Assembly (NCBI GenBank): GCA_902515625.1
Contig: CABXVD010000004.1
Span: forward strand, 1 to 55,177
Direction of reading: 5' to 3'
From: an uncultured Pelagibacteraceae bacterium
Lineage (GTDB): Bacteria > Pseudomonadota > Alphaproteobacteria > Pelagibacterales > Pelagibacteraceae
DNA length: 55,177 nt
Position 1 is the first letter of the stretch, and every line of letters starts with the position of its first letter. A program made the position numbers and the translations under genes. Of the stretch, positions 41,580-52,384 are shown in pieces. The notes under the pieces are model-generated. The model was not told where the DNA came from and ran no database searches. It worked only from the letters and a program-made list of their open reading frames with translations.

Positions 41580-43865
41580 ATGAAAAAAACAAAGATTGAT
41601 CATTACACCGATAAAGAAGCCTTAGCTTTTCATAAAGATAAAAAACCTGGCAAGATTGAGATCATTTCTTCAAAAAATATGATAACTAAAAGAGATCTTG
41701 CACTTGCATATTCTCCTGGTGTTGCAGCTCCAGTTAAAGAAATTAGTGAAAATCCAGAGGCAGCTTATGATTATACAAGTAAAGGAAATTTAGTAGCTGT
41801 TATAAGTAATGGTTCAGCAATTTTAGGAATGGGAAATCTAGGCGCACTAGCTTCTAAGCCAGTGATGGAGGGTAAAGCCGTATTATTTAAGAGATTTGCA
41901 GACATAGACTCAATTGATCTTGAGATAGATAGTAAAAACTCTGAAGAGATCATCAACTCAATTAAAAATTTTGCTCCTAGTTTTGGTGGAATTAATTTAG
42001 AAGATATAGCAGCACCAGATTGCTTTATAATAGAGCAAAAATTAAAAGAAATTTTAGACATACCAGTTTTTCATGATGATCAGCATGGTACTGCAATAAT
42101 TACAACAGCTGCATTAATAAACGCGCTCGATATAAGTGGTAAATCAATAAAAGAAATTAGAGTTGTCGTTAATGGTGCAGGAGCATCAGCCCAAGCCTGT
42201 ACAGAATTATTTAAAAATTCAGGAGTTCCATCTGAAAATGTAATTATGCTTGATAGAAAAGGTGTAATCTATAAAGGAAGAACTGAAGGTATTGACCAAT
42301 GGAAATCAAAATATGCGGTTGAAACCAAACTAAGGACCCTTAATGATGCAATTAAAGGTGCAGATGTTTTTTTAGGATTGTCAGCAAAAGGCGTACTTAA
42401 AAAAGAGATGGTAAAAAATATGGCAAAAAAACCCATTATATTTGCATGTGCTAATCCTGACCCTGAAATTTTACCAGAAGAAATTAATGAAATAAGAAAT
42501 GATGCAATAGTTGCGACTGGAAGGTCTGATTATCCAAATCAGGTAAATAATTTAATAGGATTTCCCTATATTTTTAGAGGTGCTTTAGATGTTAGATCCA
42601 AAACAATTAACGAAGAGATGAAAGTTGCCGCATCACAAGCAATCGCCAAACTTGCAAGAGAAGATGTTCCGGATGAAGTAGTTGCTGCTATGGGTGGTGA
42701 AAGACCTCATTATGGAAAAGATTATATTATCCCATCGACATTTGATCCAAGATTAATAAGTGTTATCCCAGCAGCTGTTGCAAAAGCTGCTATGGAAAGT
42801 GGTGTAGCTAGAAAAAACATTGAAGATTTTGAAATTTACAAAGACCAATTAAAACAACGACTAGATCCAACAGTAACGATTATGCAAGGTATAAATTCAT
42901 TCATTAAAAAGAATCAAAAAAGGATTGTATTTGCTGACGGAGAAGACGAAAATACTTTGAAAGCTGCAATAGCATTTAAAAATTCAAAGTTGGGAATTCC
43001 TATTTTGATTGGTAAAGAAAGTAAAATTAAAGAACAAATTAAAAATATTGGATACAGCGAAAACTTTGATATTGAAATTGTAAATTCAAAAGATGAAGAG
43101 AAAAGAAACAGATATGTTAAATATTTATTTGAAAAATTACAGAGAGAGCAAGGTTTACTGAAAAGAGATTGTGATAGATTAGTCAGAAATGATAGAGTTA
43201 TATGGGCAACGAGTATGGTTGCATGTGGTGATGCTGACGGTGCTGTAACTGGTAATACTAGACGCTTCGGTGCCTCTTTGGAAAAGATTAAACAAGTAGT
43301 TAGTGTTAGAAAAGGAGAAATAATGTTTGGCCTAAATATGGTTGTGCATAAAGGTAAAACAATATTTATAGGAGATACCAGCGTTCACGAATACCCAACA
43401 TCAGAACAATTGGCAGAAATTGCTGTATCAACCGCAAGAGTAGTAAGGCTTTTCGGTTTTGATCCTAAAGTTGCATTTGTTTCTCATTCGACTTTTGGTC
43501 AACCTCTAACAAGTCGAACTAAACATATAAGAGATGCTGTTGAAATTTTAAAAGAAAAAAATGTAGATTTTGAATTTGATGGCGACATGCAACCAGACGT
43601 TGCTTTAAACCAGGAGTACGAAGAACTATATCCATTTGCAAAAATTGTTGGCAAGGCAAACATATTGATTATGCCGGGTCAACATAGTGCTGCGATATCA
43701 TACAAATTAATGAAAACAATTGGGGACTCAAAAGTAATTGGTCCTTTACTCATTGGGCTAGGACTTCCAATTGAGATTGCTCCTTTAAGATCTTCAACTT
43801 CAGAAATTATTAATTTAGCGTCTATTGCTGCATACTCATCTCAAGTTATAGATTATAAAAAATAA
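41580..43865 (+). CDS. maeB: NADP-dependent malic enzyme with C-terminal phosphotransacetylase-like domain
   Basis: LALAYSPGVAAPVKEI, FHDDQHGTAIITTAALINAL, VNGAGASAQAC; C-terminal ~330 aa PTA-like domain (IVFADGEDENTLKAA...). Confidence 0.95.
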   Translation: MKKTKIDHYTDKEALAFHKDKKPGKIEIISSKNMITKRDLALAYSPGVAAPVKEISENPEAAYDYTSKGNLVAVISNGSAILGMGNLGALASKPVMEGKAVLFKRFADIDSIDLEIDSKNSEEIINSIKNFAPSFGGINLEDIAAPDCFIIEQKLKEILDIPVFHDDQHGTAIITTAALINALDISGKSIKEIRVVVNGAGASAQACTELFKNSGVPSENVIMLDRKGVIYKGRTEGIDQWKSKYAVETKLRTLNDAIKGADVFLGLSAKGVLKKEMVKNMAKKPIIFACANPDPEILPEEINEIRNDAIVATGRSDYPNQVNNLIGFPYIFRGALDVRSKTINEEMKVAASQAIAKLAREDVPDEVVAAMGGERPHYGKDYIIPSTFDPRLISVIPAAVAKAAMESGVARKNIEDFEIYKDQLKQRLDPTVTIMQGINSFIKKNQKRIVFADGEDENTLKAAIAFKNSKLGIPILIGKESKIKEQIKNIGYSENFDIEIVNSKDEEKRNRYVKYLFEKLQREQGLLKRDCDRLVRNDRVIWATSMVACGDADGAVTGNTRRFGASLEKIKQVVSVRKGEIMFGLNMVVHKGKTIFIGDTSVHEYPTSEQLAEIAVSTARVVRLFGFDPKVAFVSHSTFGQPLTSRTKHIRDAVEILKEKNVDFEFDGDMQPDVALNQEYEELYPFAKIVGKANILIMPGQHSAAISYKLMKTIGDSKVIGPLLIGLGLPIEIAPLRSSTSEIINLASIAAYSSQVIDYKK

Positions 43866-44459
43866 TTATTCTTTTTGAATTCTTAAGTCTTCGACTAATA
43901 TTATACTGGCAATTACATCCTCAACATCTAAAATTTCTTTAGCTTCACTGATTACCAAATCTTTTTCCTCTGAGGTTAATGCAATTCCATAAACGTAAAT
44001 TATCTTTTTATATGTATCAATTTGATAATTTGTTGCTTTTATATTTTTATTTACAATTAACGCTGTTCTAAATTGAGTGGTAATTAAAAGATCTTTAGCA
44101 GATTGTTTAAAGTTAAACTCTTTTTTTATTTTTATATCATTTCGAACTGATCTTGCACCCTTTGTTTCCCATGCAATTTTTGTTATTTGTAATTTTTCCT
44201 CAGGATTATCCACCTTTCCTGTTATAAAGATTCTTCCATCAAGAACTTTTGATTTGACTAACAAAAAATATTTTTTATCTTTTGCTAAAATTCTAGCAGA
44301 CAAACTTTTTTGCATTATTGAGTCATCTATCTGAGTTCCTAAAGTTCTGGGATCTAATGCAACACTAACACCAGTTCCAAATAATCCTTTAGAACTAACG
44401 CCCACACATCCTGTCAAAATAATTCCCAAACAGATTATAATTAATAGTTTAATTTTCAT
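43866..44459 (-). CDS. BON-domain lipoprotein
   Basis: Lipobox GIILTGC; two BON repeats (ARILAKDKKYFLLVKSKVLDGRIFITGKVDNPEEK; RTALIVNKNIKATNYQIDTYKKIIYVYGIALT). Confidence 0.82.
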   Translation of the reverse strand: MKIKLLIIICLGIILTGCVGVSSKGLFGTGVSVALDPRTLGTQIDDSIMQKSLSARILAKDKKYFLLVKSKVLDGRIFITGKVDNPEEKLQITKIAWETKGARSVRNDIKIKKEFNFKQSAKDLLITTQFRTALIVNKNIKATNYQIDTYKKIIYVYGIALTSEEKDLVISEAKEILDVEDVIASIILVEDLRIQKE

Positions 44460-45312
44460 TTTTTAATTTTAAACAGTATCTATAAATATCTTTTTTAGAT
44501 ACTTTACTATTATGACTTATAAAATCTGTTATTTCTTTTGTTGTAAGTTTATTGATCATTTTATTTATAATATTCATATCTGATTCACTTAAATTTTTAG
44601 AATTATTAATGTCGTTTTTTTTCTCTGATATAACAACTGTAATCTCACCTTTTGGTTCTTTTTGAAATACTTCTAATTCATTTACACTTACCCTTAAAAA
44701 TTCTTCAAATAACTTGGTAATTTCCCTGCAAATGACAATTTTTCTCTCACTAAAATGTTTTTTAATTTCTGGTATAATTTTATTAATTTTTTTAGGAGAT
44801 ACAAAAAAAACAAGACTTGAACCAAATTCGGAAAGTCTTTTTAACTCATTTGTTACCTGCTGTTTTTTCTCTGGAAGAAAACCATTAAAGTAAAACTGAT
44901 CAGAAAATCCACTGATTGATATAGCAGTCGCAACTGCTGATGGCCCAGGTATTGGGATAATATTAATATTATTTTTAACGCACTCATTTACCAAAAGTGA
45001 GCCAGGATCAGAAATAGCAGGTGTCCCTGCATCAGATATTAATGAAATTGTTTTACCAGATTTTAAATATTCAATAATTTTTAAAATATTTTTTTTTTCA
45101 TTAAATTTATGGTTTGAAATTAATTTTGATTTTATTTCATATTTATTTAACAAGTTTTTTGAAATTCGTGTGTCTTCGCATAGTATAAATTCAGATTGTT
45201 CTAATATTTCTAATGCTCTTATGGTAATATCTTTCAAATTTCCTATCGGCGTTGAAACTATATATAGTCCATTTTCATTATCTTTTATTTTAGATTGTGG
45301 TTTAATAATCAT
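44449..45312 (-). CDS. rsmI: 16S rRNA (cytidine1402-2'-O)-methyltransferase
   Basis: LYIVSTPIGNLKDITIRALEIL, CEDTRISKNLL, LISDAGTPAISDPG, PIPGPSAVATAISISGF. Confidence 0.95.
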   Translation of the reverse strand: MIIKPQSKIKDNENGLYIVSTPIGNLKDITIRALEILEQSEFILCEDTRISKNLLNKYEIKSKLISNHKFNEKKNILKIIEYLKSGKTISLISDAGTPAISDPGSLLVNECVKNNINIIPIPGPSAVATAISISGFSDQFYFNGFLPEKKQQVTNELKRLSEFGSSLVFFVSPKKINKIIPEIKKHFSERKIVICREITKLFEEFLRVSVNELEVFQKEPKGEITVVISEKKNDINNSKNLSESDMNIINKMINKLTTKEITDFISHNSKVSKKDIYRYCLKLKNEN

Positions 45313-45346
45313 AATTTAGATAAAAGAACATTATATTAACATCAAA

Positions 45347-46501
45347 ATGATTAAATTAATCAAAATTCTTTTTATTTTAAAATTTGGAGTATTTTTATTA
45401 TTTCTTCAAACAGCCAGCGCTAACGAAAAACTTAAAATTGGTTTGTTGATCCCAATGACTGGATCAAATAAAGAAATTGGTCAATCAATTATCAAAGCAG
45501 TAAGTTTAGCTGTCAAAGATATTGATAATAATTCAATTGAAATTTACCCTAAAGATACAGCTTCTAGACCAAATCAAACTCTTAAATCAGCATTTGAATT
45601 AAAACAAATGGGTATAAAATTAGTTATAGGCCCCGTCTTCTATGAAAGTTTAACTTACCTAGATGAATTGAAAGATTTAATGTTTTTATCTTTAACAAAC
45701 AAAACTTTAGATCTACCTAAAAATGTCATTTCGGCAGGTATAAATTCTACTTCCCAATTCAATACTATTAAAAAATTTTTAGAAAATAATAATGTCGAAA
45801 GAACTATTTTTTTAACCCCCATTCGAGAGTATGAATTTGAGATTAAAAAAGGAATAAAAGACTCAAAAATAAAAGCTTTTAAAGATTATAGTTATAATAC
45901 TGACCCAACAAAACTAACAAAGCAAATAGAGGAAATTACAAAATATAAAATAAGAAAACAAAACCTAGAAAATGAAATTACAAGAATTAAAAATTCAAAT
46001 GAACCTAATAAAGAAAAGAAAATAAAAAGATTAGAAAAAAAATATACTATTGGAAATCTAAATTTTGATGCGGTTGTTATCGCTGATTTTGATGAAAGTC
46101 TAAAAAGTGTGACCACATCTCTTTTATATACTGATGTTCAGCCTAAAAATAAATATTTTATAACTCTTAATCAGTGGTTTGACGAAAGTTTACTAAAAGA
46201 AACGGATGTTCAGCCAATATATTATCCCTCAATTAATAAAGAAAATTTTGATGATTATAAAATCAAATACTTTAACGCTTTTAATGAAGATCCTTCTCAT
46301 TTGTCACTATTAAGTTATGATTTGGTAGGTCTAGTGTATTATCTATCACTAGAGTCTGACCTTTCTAATTTAAATAAATTATTTAAAAAACAAAACTCGT
46401 TTAAAGGAAAAATAGGAATATTTGATGTAAAAAATAATAAGATTAATCATATTTTAAATTTTTATAAAATTGAAGATAAGGAACTTATAAAAATTTTCTG
46501 A
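45347..46501 (+). CDS. LppC/LpoA-like penicillin-binding protein activator (periplasmic-binding fold)
   Basis: Signal peptide; KIGLLIPMTGSNKEIGQSIIKAVSLAVKDID; divergent to rsmI, a common alphaproteobacterial arrangement. Confidence 0.75.
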   Translation: MIKLIKILFILKFGVFLLFLQTASANEKLKIGLLIPMTGSNKEIGQSIIKAVSLAVKDIDNNSIEIYPKDTASRPNQTLKSAFELKQMGIKLVIGPVFYESLTYLDELKDLMFLSLTNKTLDLPKNVISAGINSTSQFNTIKKFLENNNVERTIFLTPIREYEFEIKKGIKDSKIKAFKDYSYNTDPTKLTKQIEEITKYKIRKQNLENEITRIKNSNEPNKEKKIKRLEKKYTIGNLNFDAVVIADFDESLKSVTTSLLYTDVQPKNKYFITLNQWFDESLLKETDVQPIYYPSINKENFDDYKIKYFNAFNEDPSHLSLLSYDLVGLVYYLSLESDLSNLNKLFKKQNSFKGKIGIFDVKNNKINHILNFYKIEDKELIKIF

Positions 46502-47087
46502 GTTTTTTGAAAGCAAAATATCTATGATCTATTTTATATTTTTTTACAGGCTTCATCTCTCCAAATGTTTTTCTTTTACCTTTGGGAACAAAAATAGGAT
46601 CATAACCAAAACCATTTTTTCCCTTGGGTTCAATTGAAATATAGCCCTCAATTTTACCTTGAACACAGGCAATTATTTTATCTAAAAATGAAATTGATAA
46701 AGCACATACAAACCTTGCTCTAATTTTTTTATGTTTCCAATTTTTATCTTTTTTATTTAGCTCACTATAAACTCTTTTAATAGCCTTTTTAAAATCTCCG
46801 TGTTTTCCACCCCATCTTGCAGAATAAATACCAGGATTTTTATTTAAAAAATCTATTTCTAAACCAGAGTCATCAGCTAAACATATAAGACCTGTTTTTT
46901 TTGAAAAATATTTGGATTTTATTAGGGAGTTTTCTCTAAATGTTTTTCCATTTTCTATTGGACTTTTAAGATTAAATTCAGATGTGGAGTGAATTTCAAC
47001 GTTTTTTGGCAGTAAACTCTTAATTTCACTTAGTTTACCTTTGTTGTTTGTTCCAATAAGTAATTTGTTTATTTTTTGTATAGACAT
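46485..47087 (-). CDS. rdgB: XTP/dITP diphosphatase
   Basis: LLIGTNNKGKLSEIKSLL, ADDSGLEIDFLNKNPGIYSARWGG, GKNGFGYDPIFVPKG. Confidence 0.94.
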   Translation of the reverse strand: MSIQKINKLLIGTNNKGKLSEIKSLLPKNVEIHSTSEFNLKSPIENGKTFRENSLIKSKYFSKKTGLICLADDSGLEIDFLNKNPGIYSARWGGKHGDFKKAIKRVYSELNKKDKNWKHKKIRARFVCALSISFLDKIIACVQGKIEGYISIEPKGKNGFGYDPIFVPKGKRKTFGEMKPVKKYKIDHRYFAFKKLRKFL

Positions 47088-47123
47088 CTAGAAATTATCA
47101 AAATCCTTACCATATAAGGCTAT

Positions 47124-47774
47124 ATGGAAAAAGAAGAAAACCAAAATACCACCACTAAAAATCATCAGGAACCAGAAAAAGGAAATGCTAAACCTGAGGA
47201 AAATTTAGACAGTGAAAATAAAGAGGAAACAGCTCAAGAAACTAAAGAAGAAATTAAAGAGGTTACTCCAGAAGAAAAAATTGCTGAACTCGAAGACAAA
47301 GTAGCAAGAACTTTTGCTGAAATGGAAAATCAAAGAAGAAGATTTGAAAAAGAAAAAGAAGAAGCATTTGAATATGGTGGCTATAACTTTGCTAAAGAAG
47401 CACTAAATTTAATTGATAATTTGGAACGTTCAAAACAAGTTTTAGAAACCGATGAGAACTTAAAAGATTCAGAAGCTCTTAAAAAATCCTTGGATCATTT
47501 GGATATTATTAAAAAAGATACCATTTCAATTTTTGAGAAAAATAATATTAAACCAATTGAAAGTTTAAATAAAAAATTAGATCCTAATTTTCATCAAGCA
47601 ATGATGGAAATAGAGGATGAAACAAAAGAACCGGGAACAATTATTCAGGAAATTCAAAAAGGATTTACCATTAAAGATAGACTTCTTAGACCTTCATTAG
47701 TTGGTGTTTCTAAGAAAGTTTCTAAAAAAGACGAAAAAACTGAGGAAAATAAAGAAAATACAGAGGATAAATAA
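47124..47774 (+). CDS. grpE: Nucleotide exchange factor GrpE
   Basis: Acidic N-terminus; AEMENQRRRFEKEKEEA, LDPNFHQAMMEIEDE...GTIIQEIQKGFTIKDRLLRPSLVGVSK. Confidence 0.95.
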   Translation: MEKEENQNTTTKNHQEPEKGNAKPEENLDSENKEETAQETKEEIKEVTPEEKIAELEDKVARTFAEMENQRRRFEKEKEEAFEYGGYNFAKEALNLIDNLERSKQVLETDENLKDSEALKKSLDHLDIIKKDTISIFEKNNIKPIESLNKKLDPNFHQAMMEIEDETKEPGTIIQEIQKGFTIKDRLLRPSLVGVSKKVSKKDEKTEENKENTEDK

Positions 47775-47786
47775 TTCTTTGATCAA

Positions 47787-47814
47787 CTTGTAGATTAGAA
47801 TTTAAACCTTATAT
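47787..47814 (+). promoter_or_regulatory. Putative RpoH (sigma-32)-type promoter for dnaK
   Basis: CTTG-N17-CTTATAT located ~20 bp upstream of dnaK ATG; resembles alphaproteobacterial heat-shock promoter CTTG-N17/18-CyTATnT. Confidence 0.5.
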
Positions 47815-47834
47815 GACGATTAGGATAAAACATT

Positions 47835-49760
47835 ATGAGTAAAATTATTGGAATAGACTTAGGTACAACAAATTCATGCGTTGCTATAATGGAAGGAACG
47901 CAAGCCAAAGTATTGGAAAATGCAGAAGGTGCAAGAACAACTCCTTCAGTTGTAGCCTTTACTGATGAAAGTGAAAAACTAATTGGACAGCCAGCAAAAA
48001 GACAAGCTGTAACAAATCCAGAAAATACAATTTTTGCAGTTAAGAGATTGATAGGTCGAAACTTTGATGATCCTACAGTCAAAAAGGATGTCGAAGCTGC
48101 ACCTTTTAAAATAGTAAATTCTGAAAAAGGAGATGCTTGGATTGAAGCTAAAGGAGAAAAATATTCTCCATCTCAAATATCCGCATTCATTTTACAAAAA
48201 ATGAAGGAAACTGCCGAAAAATATCTAGGTCAAGCGGTAACTAAAGCTGTAATCACAGTGCCAGCATATTTTAATGATGCTCAAAGACAAGCGACTAAAG
48301 ATGCTGGAAAAATTGCTGGATTAGAAGTTTTAAGAATTATAAATGAACCAACTGCTGCATCACTTGCTTATGGTTTAGATAAAAAACAAAATAAAAAAAT
48401 TGCTGTTTACGATTTGGGTGGAGGAACATTTGATGTTTCTATTTTAGAATTGGGTGATGGCGTGTTTGAAGTTAAATCTACTAATGGTGATACATTTTTA
48501 GGTGGAGAAGATTTCGATAATGCAGTTGTTGATTATTTAGTTTCCGAATTTAAAAAAGACAACGGTATTGATCTTAAATCTGATAAACTTGCTTTACAGA
48601 GATTAAAAGAATCTGCAGAAAAAGCAAAAATTGAACTATCCTCTGCTGAACAAACAGATATTAATTTACCGTTTATCACTGCAGATAAAACGGGTCCTAA
48701 GCATATTAACTTAAAAATGACTAGAGCAAAACTTGAAGCCCTAGTAGAAGATTTAATTGCCAGAACAATTCCACCTTGCAAAACTGCTTTAAAAGATGCT
48801 GGTGTTAACGCTAGTGAAATTGATGAGGTTGTTATGGTTGGTGGTATGACTAGAATGCCAAAGGTTCTGGAAGAAGTTAAAAACTTTTTTGGTAAAGATC
48901 CAAATAAAAGTGTAAACCCAGATGAAGTGGTAGCAATGGGAGCTGCAATCCAAGCTGGTGTATTACAAGGTGATGTTAAAGATGTTCTTCTGCTAGATGT
49001 TACCCCTTTATCACTTGGCATTGAAACACTAGGTGGTGTTTCTACAAAACTAATTGATAAAAACACAACAATACCAACCAAAAAAAGCCAAGTATTTTCA
49101 ACTGCAGAAGATAATCAGCCAGCTGTGTCCATTAGAGTTTTACAAGGTGAAAGAGAAATGGCTAGTGACAATAAAGCTTTAGGTAATTTTGAATTAGTGG
49201 GTATTGCACCTGCGCCTAGAGGTGTTCCGCAAATCGAGGTAACTTTTGATATTGATGCAAACGGTATTGTAAATGTTTCTGCTAAAGACAAAGGCACAGG
49301 CAAAGAGCAAAAAATTCAAATCCAGGCTTCAGGTGGGTTAAGTGATGAGGAAATTGAGAAAATGGTTAAAGATGCCGAATCTAACAAAGAAGCTGACAAG
49401 AAAAAAAGAGAGTCGGTTGATGTTAGAAATCAAGCAGATACTCTAATCCACTCTACTGAAAAAAACTTAAAAGAACATGGAACAAAAGTTTCTGACGCAG
49501 AAAAGAAAGCTATCGAAGATGCATCAACAGATGTAAAGGAAGCTTTAAAAGGTGAGGATATTGAAGATATCAAGAAAAAAACAGAAGCTTTAGTTCAAGC
49601 ATCTATGAAACTTGGAGAGGCAATTTACAAATCACAAGAAACTGCTAAACCAGAGTCAGGAAAAGATGATGGTGGAGATGATGCAGGTAAAAAAGACGAA
49701 AATGTAGTTGATGCTGATTTCGAAGAAGTAAAAGACGAGAGCAAAGAAAAAAGCGCGTAA
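47835..49760 (+). CDS. dnaK: Chaperone DnaK (Hsp70)
   Basis: [49 protein letters not shown]. Confidence 0.98.
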   Translation: MSKIIGIDLGTTNSCVAIMEGTQAKVLENAEGARTTPSVVAFTDESEKLIGQPAKRQAVTNPENTIFAVKRLIGRNFDDPTVKKDVEAAPFKIVNSEKGDAWIEAKGEKYSPSQISAFILQKMKETAEKYLGQAVTKAVITVPAYFNDAQRQATKDAGKIAGLEVLRIINEPTAASLAYGLDKKQNKKIAVYDLGGGTFDVSILELGDGVFEVKSTNGDTFLGGEDFDNAVVDYLVSEFKKDNGIDLKSDKLALQRLKESAEKAKIELSSAEQTDINLPFITADKTGPKHINLKMTRAKLEALVEDLIARTIPPCKTALKDAGVNASEIDEVVMVGGMTRMPKVLEEVKNFFGKDPNKSVNPDEVVAMGAAIQAGVLQGDVKDVLLLDVTPLSLGIETLGGVSTKLIDKNTTIPTKKSQVFSTAEDNQPAVSIRVLQGEREMASDNKALGNFELVGIAPAPRGVPQIEVTFDIDANGIVNVSAKDKGTGKEQKIQIQASGGLSDEEIEKMVKDAESNKEADKKKRESVDVRNQADTLIHSTEKNLKEHGTKVSDAEKKAIEDASTDVKEALKGEDIEDIKKKTEALVQASMKLGEAIYKSQETAKPESGKDDGGDDAGKKDENVVDADFEEVKDESKEKSA

Positions 49761-49789
49761 ACTGATATTTAAATGTCTGGGGTAATTAA

Positions 49790-50917
49790 ATGGCTAAAAG
49801 AGACTATTATGATGTCCTGGGTGTTAATAAGAACGCTAGTCCTGAAGATTTAAAATCTGCATATCGAAAATTAGCCGTCAAATATCATCCAGATAAAAAT
49901 CCTGGCAATACTAAAGCTGAGGATAAATTTAAAGAAGCTAGTGAGGCTTATGGGATACTCTCTGATAAAGAGAAAAAACAAAACTATGATAACTTTGGTC
50001 ATGCAGCTTTTGAAAATGGGGGTGGAAGACCTGGTGGTGGTTTTGGAGGATTTAGTGGAGCAGATTTTTCAGATATTTTTGAAGATTTTTTTGGAGATTT
50101 TGGTGGTGGTGGAAGATCAAGAAATAGAAGAACTAATAATAGAGGATCAGATTTAAGATATGATTTATCTATTTCTCTTGAAGAGGCCTATCATGGAAAA
50201 AAACAAGACATAAAATTTTCAACCACTGAAAAATGTGGAACTTGTAAAGGAAATGGTTCAAGACAAGGTTTTTCACCTGAAACATGCTCTTATTGTGGTG
50301 GTAATGGAAAAATAAGGTCTAATCAAGGATTTTTTACTGTTCAACAAACATGTCCTCAATGTAACGGTAATGGAGAAGAAATCACAAACCCATGCACAGA
50401 TTGTAATGGTCAGGGAAAAACACAAGCCTCAAAAAAAATTGCTGTAACAATTCCAAGAGGAGTTGATGATGGCACAAGAATTAGATTAGCTGGCAAAGGA
50501 GAGGCTGGAAGCAGAGGTGGTTCAACTGGAGATTTATACTTATTTGTTAATGTTAACTCACACAACTTATTTAAAAGGTCAGATGAAAATTTATTTTTTG
50601 AATTTCCCATTTCTCTTGCTGACGCTGCTCTTGGAACAACAATTGAAATTCCAACTATAGATGGCGGCAAAGCAAAAATAAAGATACCTGATGGGACTCA
50701 AAACGGTAAACAATTTAGATTAAAGGGTAAAGGAATGCCTTTCATGAGAAGAGGTGATTATGGTGATTTGTACGTTCAGGTTAAAACAGAAGTACCTGTT
50801 TATTTAAACAAAAAGCAGAAAGAATTATTAGAACAATTCAGAGAAATAGAAAATGATAAATCGAATCCAAGTATTAAAAAATTCTTTCAAAAAGCAAAAG
50901 ATTTCTGGAAAAATTAA
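49790..50917 (+). CDS. dnaJ: Chaperone DnaJ (Hsp40)
   Basis: J domain with HPDKNPG, G/F region, four CxxCxGxG repeats. Confidence 0.98.
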   Translation: MAKRDYYDVLGVNKNASPEDLKSAYRKLAVKYHPDKNPGNTKAEDKFKEASEAYGILSDKEKKQNYDNFGHAAFENGGGRPGGGFGGFSGADFSDIFEDFFGDFGGGGRSRNRRTNNRGSDLRYDLSISLEEAYHGKKQDIKFSTTEKCGTCKGNGSRQGFSPETCSYCGGNGKIRSNQGFFTVQQTCPQCNGNGEEITNPCTDCNGQGKTQASKKIAVTIPRGVDDGTRIRLAGKGEAGSRGGSTGDLYLFVNVNSHNLFKRSDENLFFEFPISLADAALGTTIEIPTIDGGKAKIKIPDGTQNGKQFRLKGKGMPFMRRGDYGDLYVQVKTEVPVYLNKKQKELLEQFREIENDKSNPSIKKFFQKAKDFWKN

Positions 50918-50953
50918 AAGACTAATTAATTAAAAAGAGTTAGTATTTTAATA

Positions 50954-51730
50954 ATGAAAAAAATTAATTTAGGTATTTCAGGATGTATGGGAAGAATGGG
51001 TCAACAGCTAATTACATCGTCAAAAAAAAACAAAAGTTTCAATTTAAAAATACTCACAGAAAATAGAACTATAAATAAAAAAATTAATGGAATTAAACCT
51101 GAATTTAATACGGAAAATGCATTTAAAAAAACAGATATAATTATAGATTTTACAATTCCTAAATGTACACTTGAGATACTTAAAATAGCATCAAAGCTTA
51201 AAAAAAAAGTTGTAATTGGAACAACCGGATTTAGTAGATCTCAAGAAAACTTGATTAAAAAATATTCAAAAAAAATTCCTATATTAAAGGCTGGTAACAT
51301 GAGTTTAGGTGTGAATTTGTTAATGTATTTAACTGAAATTGCATCAAAATCTCTAAATGAAAATTATTTGAGTAAAATACTAGAAGTGCATCACAAACAT
51401 AAGAAAGATTATCCTTCAGGCACAGCCTTAATGTTAGGTAAAGGTATTGCATATGGTAAAGGTAAAAATCTTTATAGTTTAATTGGTAAAAAGTTTTTAA
51501 ATAAAAAATCTTTTCCTTACGGAAAAAAAATTAATTTTAGCTCGTTGAGAAAAGGTGAAATTATAGGCGAACATGAAGTAAAATTCTCAAGTGGTAAAGA
51601 GATTATTACTTTAAACCATGAGGCTTTTGATAGAGCATTATATTCCGATGGAGCCTTAACAGCTGCAAAATGGCTTATGAAAAAAAAACCAGGTTTATAT
51701 TCAATGAGAGATATGCTTAATTTTTCATAA
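50954..51730 (+). CDS. dapB: 4-hydroxy-tetrahydrodipicolinate reductase
   Basis: LGISGCMGRMGQQLI, VIGTTGFS, EVHHKHKKDYPSGTAL. Confidence 0.94.
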   Translation: MKKINLGISGCMGRMGQQLITSSKKNKSFNLKILTENRTINKKINGIKPEFNTENAFKKTDIIIDFTIPKCTLEILKIASKLKKKVVIGTTGFSRSQENLIKKYSKKIPILKAGNMSLGVNLLMYLTEIASKSLNENYLSKILEVHHKHKKDYPSGTALMLGKGIAYGKGKNLYSLIGKKFLNKKSFPYGKKINFSSLRKGEIIGEHEVKFSSGKEIITLNHEAFDRALYSDGALTAAKWLMKKKPGLYSMRDMLNFS

Positions 51731-52383
51731 TGAATGAAAAAGAAAAAGCAAAACAAATAATTAAAATTTTAAATAAGATTTATCCTTCAGCTCCAGTTCC
51801 ATTAAAACATAAAAATACTTTTACGTTATTGGTCTCTGTTCTTTTATCTGCACAGTGTACAGATGTAAATGTGAATAATGTTACTAAAGATATTTATCCT
51901 AAATACAATAAACCTGAACACTTTGTAAAATTAGGAAGAAAAAAAATTGAAAAATTAATTAAAAGCATTGGAATTTTTAGAATTAAAGCAAAAAGCATTT
52001 ATTTAATGTCAAAACAAATTTTAGAAATACATAATGGAAAAGTTCCAAAAACTTTTGAAGAACTAGAAAAACTACCTGGTGTAGGCCATAAGACAGCTAG
52101 TGTTGTGATGTCTCAAGGCTTTGGATATCCAGCATTTGCTGTAGATACACATATACATAGACTCGCACAAAGATGGGGCCTTACAAATGGAAAAAACGTT
52201 GTTCAGACAGAAAATGATTTAAAAAGGATTTTTTCTAAAAAAATATGGTCAAAACTTCATCTGCAGATAATTTTTTATGGAAGAGAATATTGCAAAGCTC
52301 GAGATTGTTATGGATTAACTTGTAAAATATGTACTACTTGTTATCCTAATAGAAAAAAATCCGTAATTACAAAAAAAGCATAA
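51730..52383 (+). CDS. nth: Endonuclease III
   Basis: LLSAQCTDVNVNNVT, LPGVGHKTASVVMSQGFGYPAFAVDTHIHRLAQRWGL; Fe-S C-x6-C-x2-C-x5-C at C-terminus. Confidence 0.95.
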   Translation: MNEKEKAKQIIKILNKIYPSAPVPLKHKNTFTLLVSVLLSAQCTDVNVNNVTKDIYPKYNKPEHFVKLGRKKIEKLIKSIGIFRIKAKSIYLMSKQILEIHNGKVPKTFEELEKLPGVGHKTASVVMSQGFGYPAFAVDTHIHRLAQRWGLTNGKNVVQTENDLKRIFSKKIWSKLHLQIIFYGREYCKARDCYGLTCKICTTCYPNRKKSVITKKA

Positions 52384-52384
52384 A

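Noticed and set aside
48533-49081. 182-aa antisense ORF inside dnaK (also 47795-48082, 47979-48176, 49115-49303 minus)
   Set aside because: Fully antisense to strongly conserved dnaK codons; low-complexity Ser/Thr/Ile-rich product typical of shadow ORFs.
49941-50156. 71-aa plus-strand alternate-frame ORF inside dnaJ
   Set aside because: Arises from the G/F-rich region read in another frame; no independent support.
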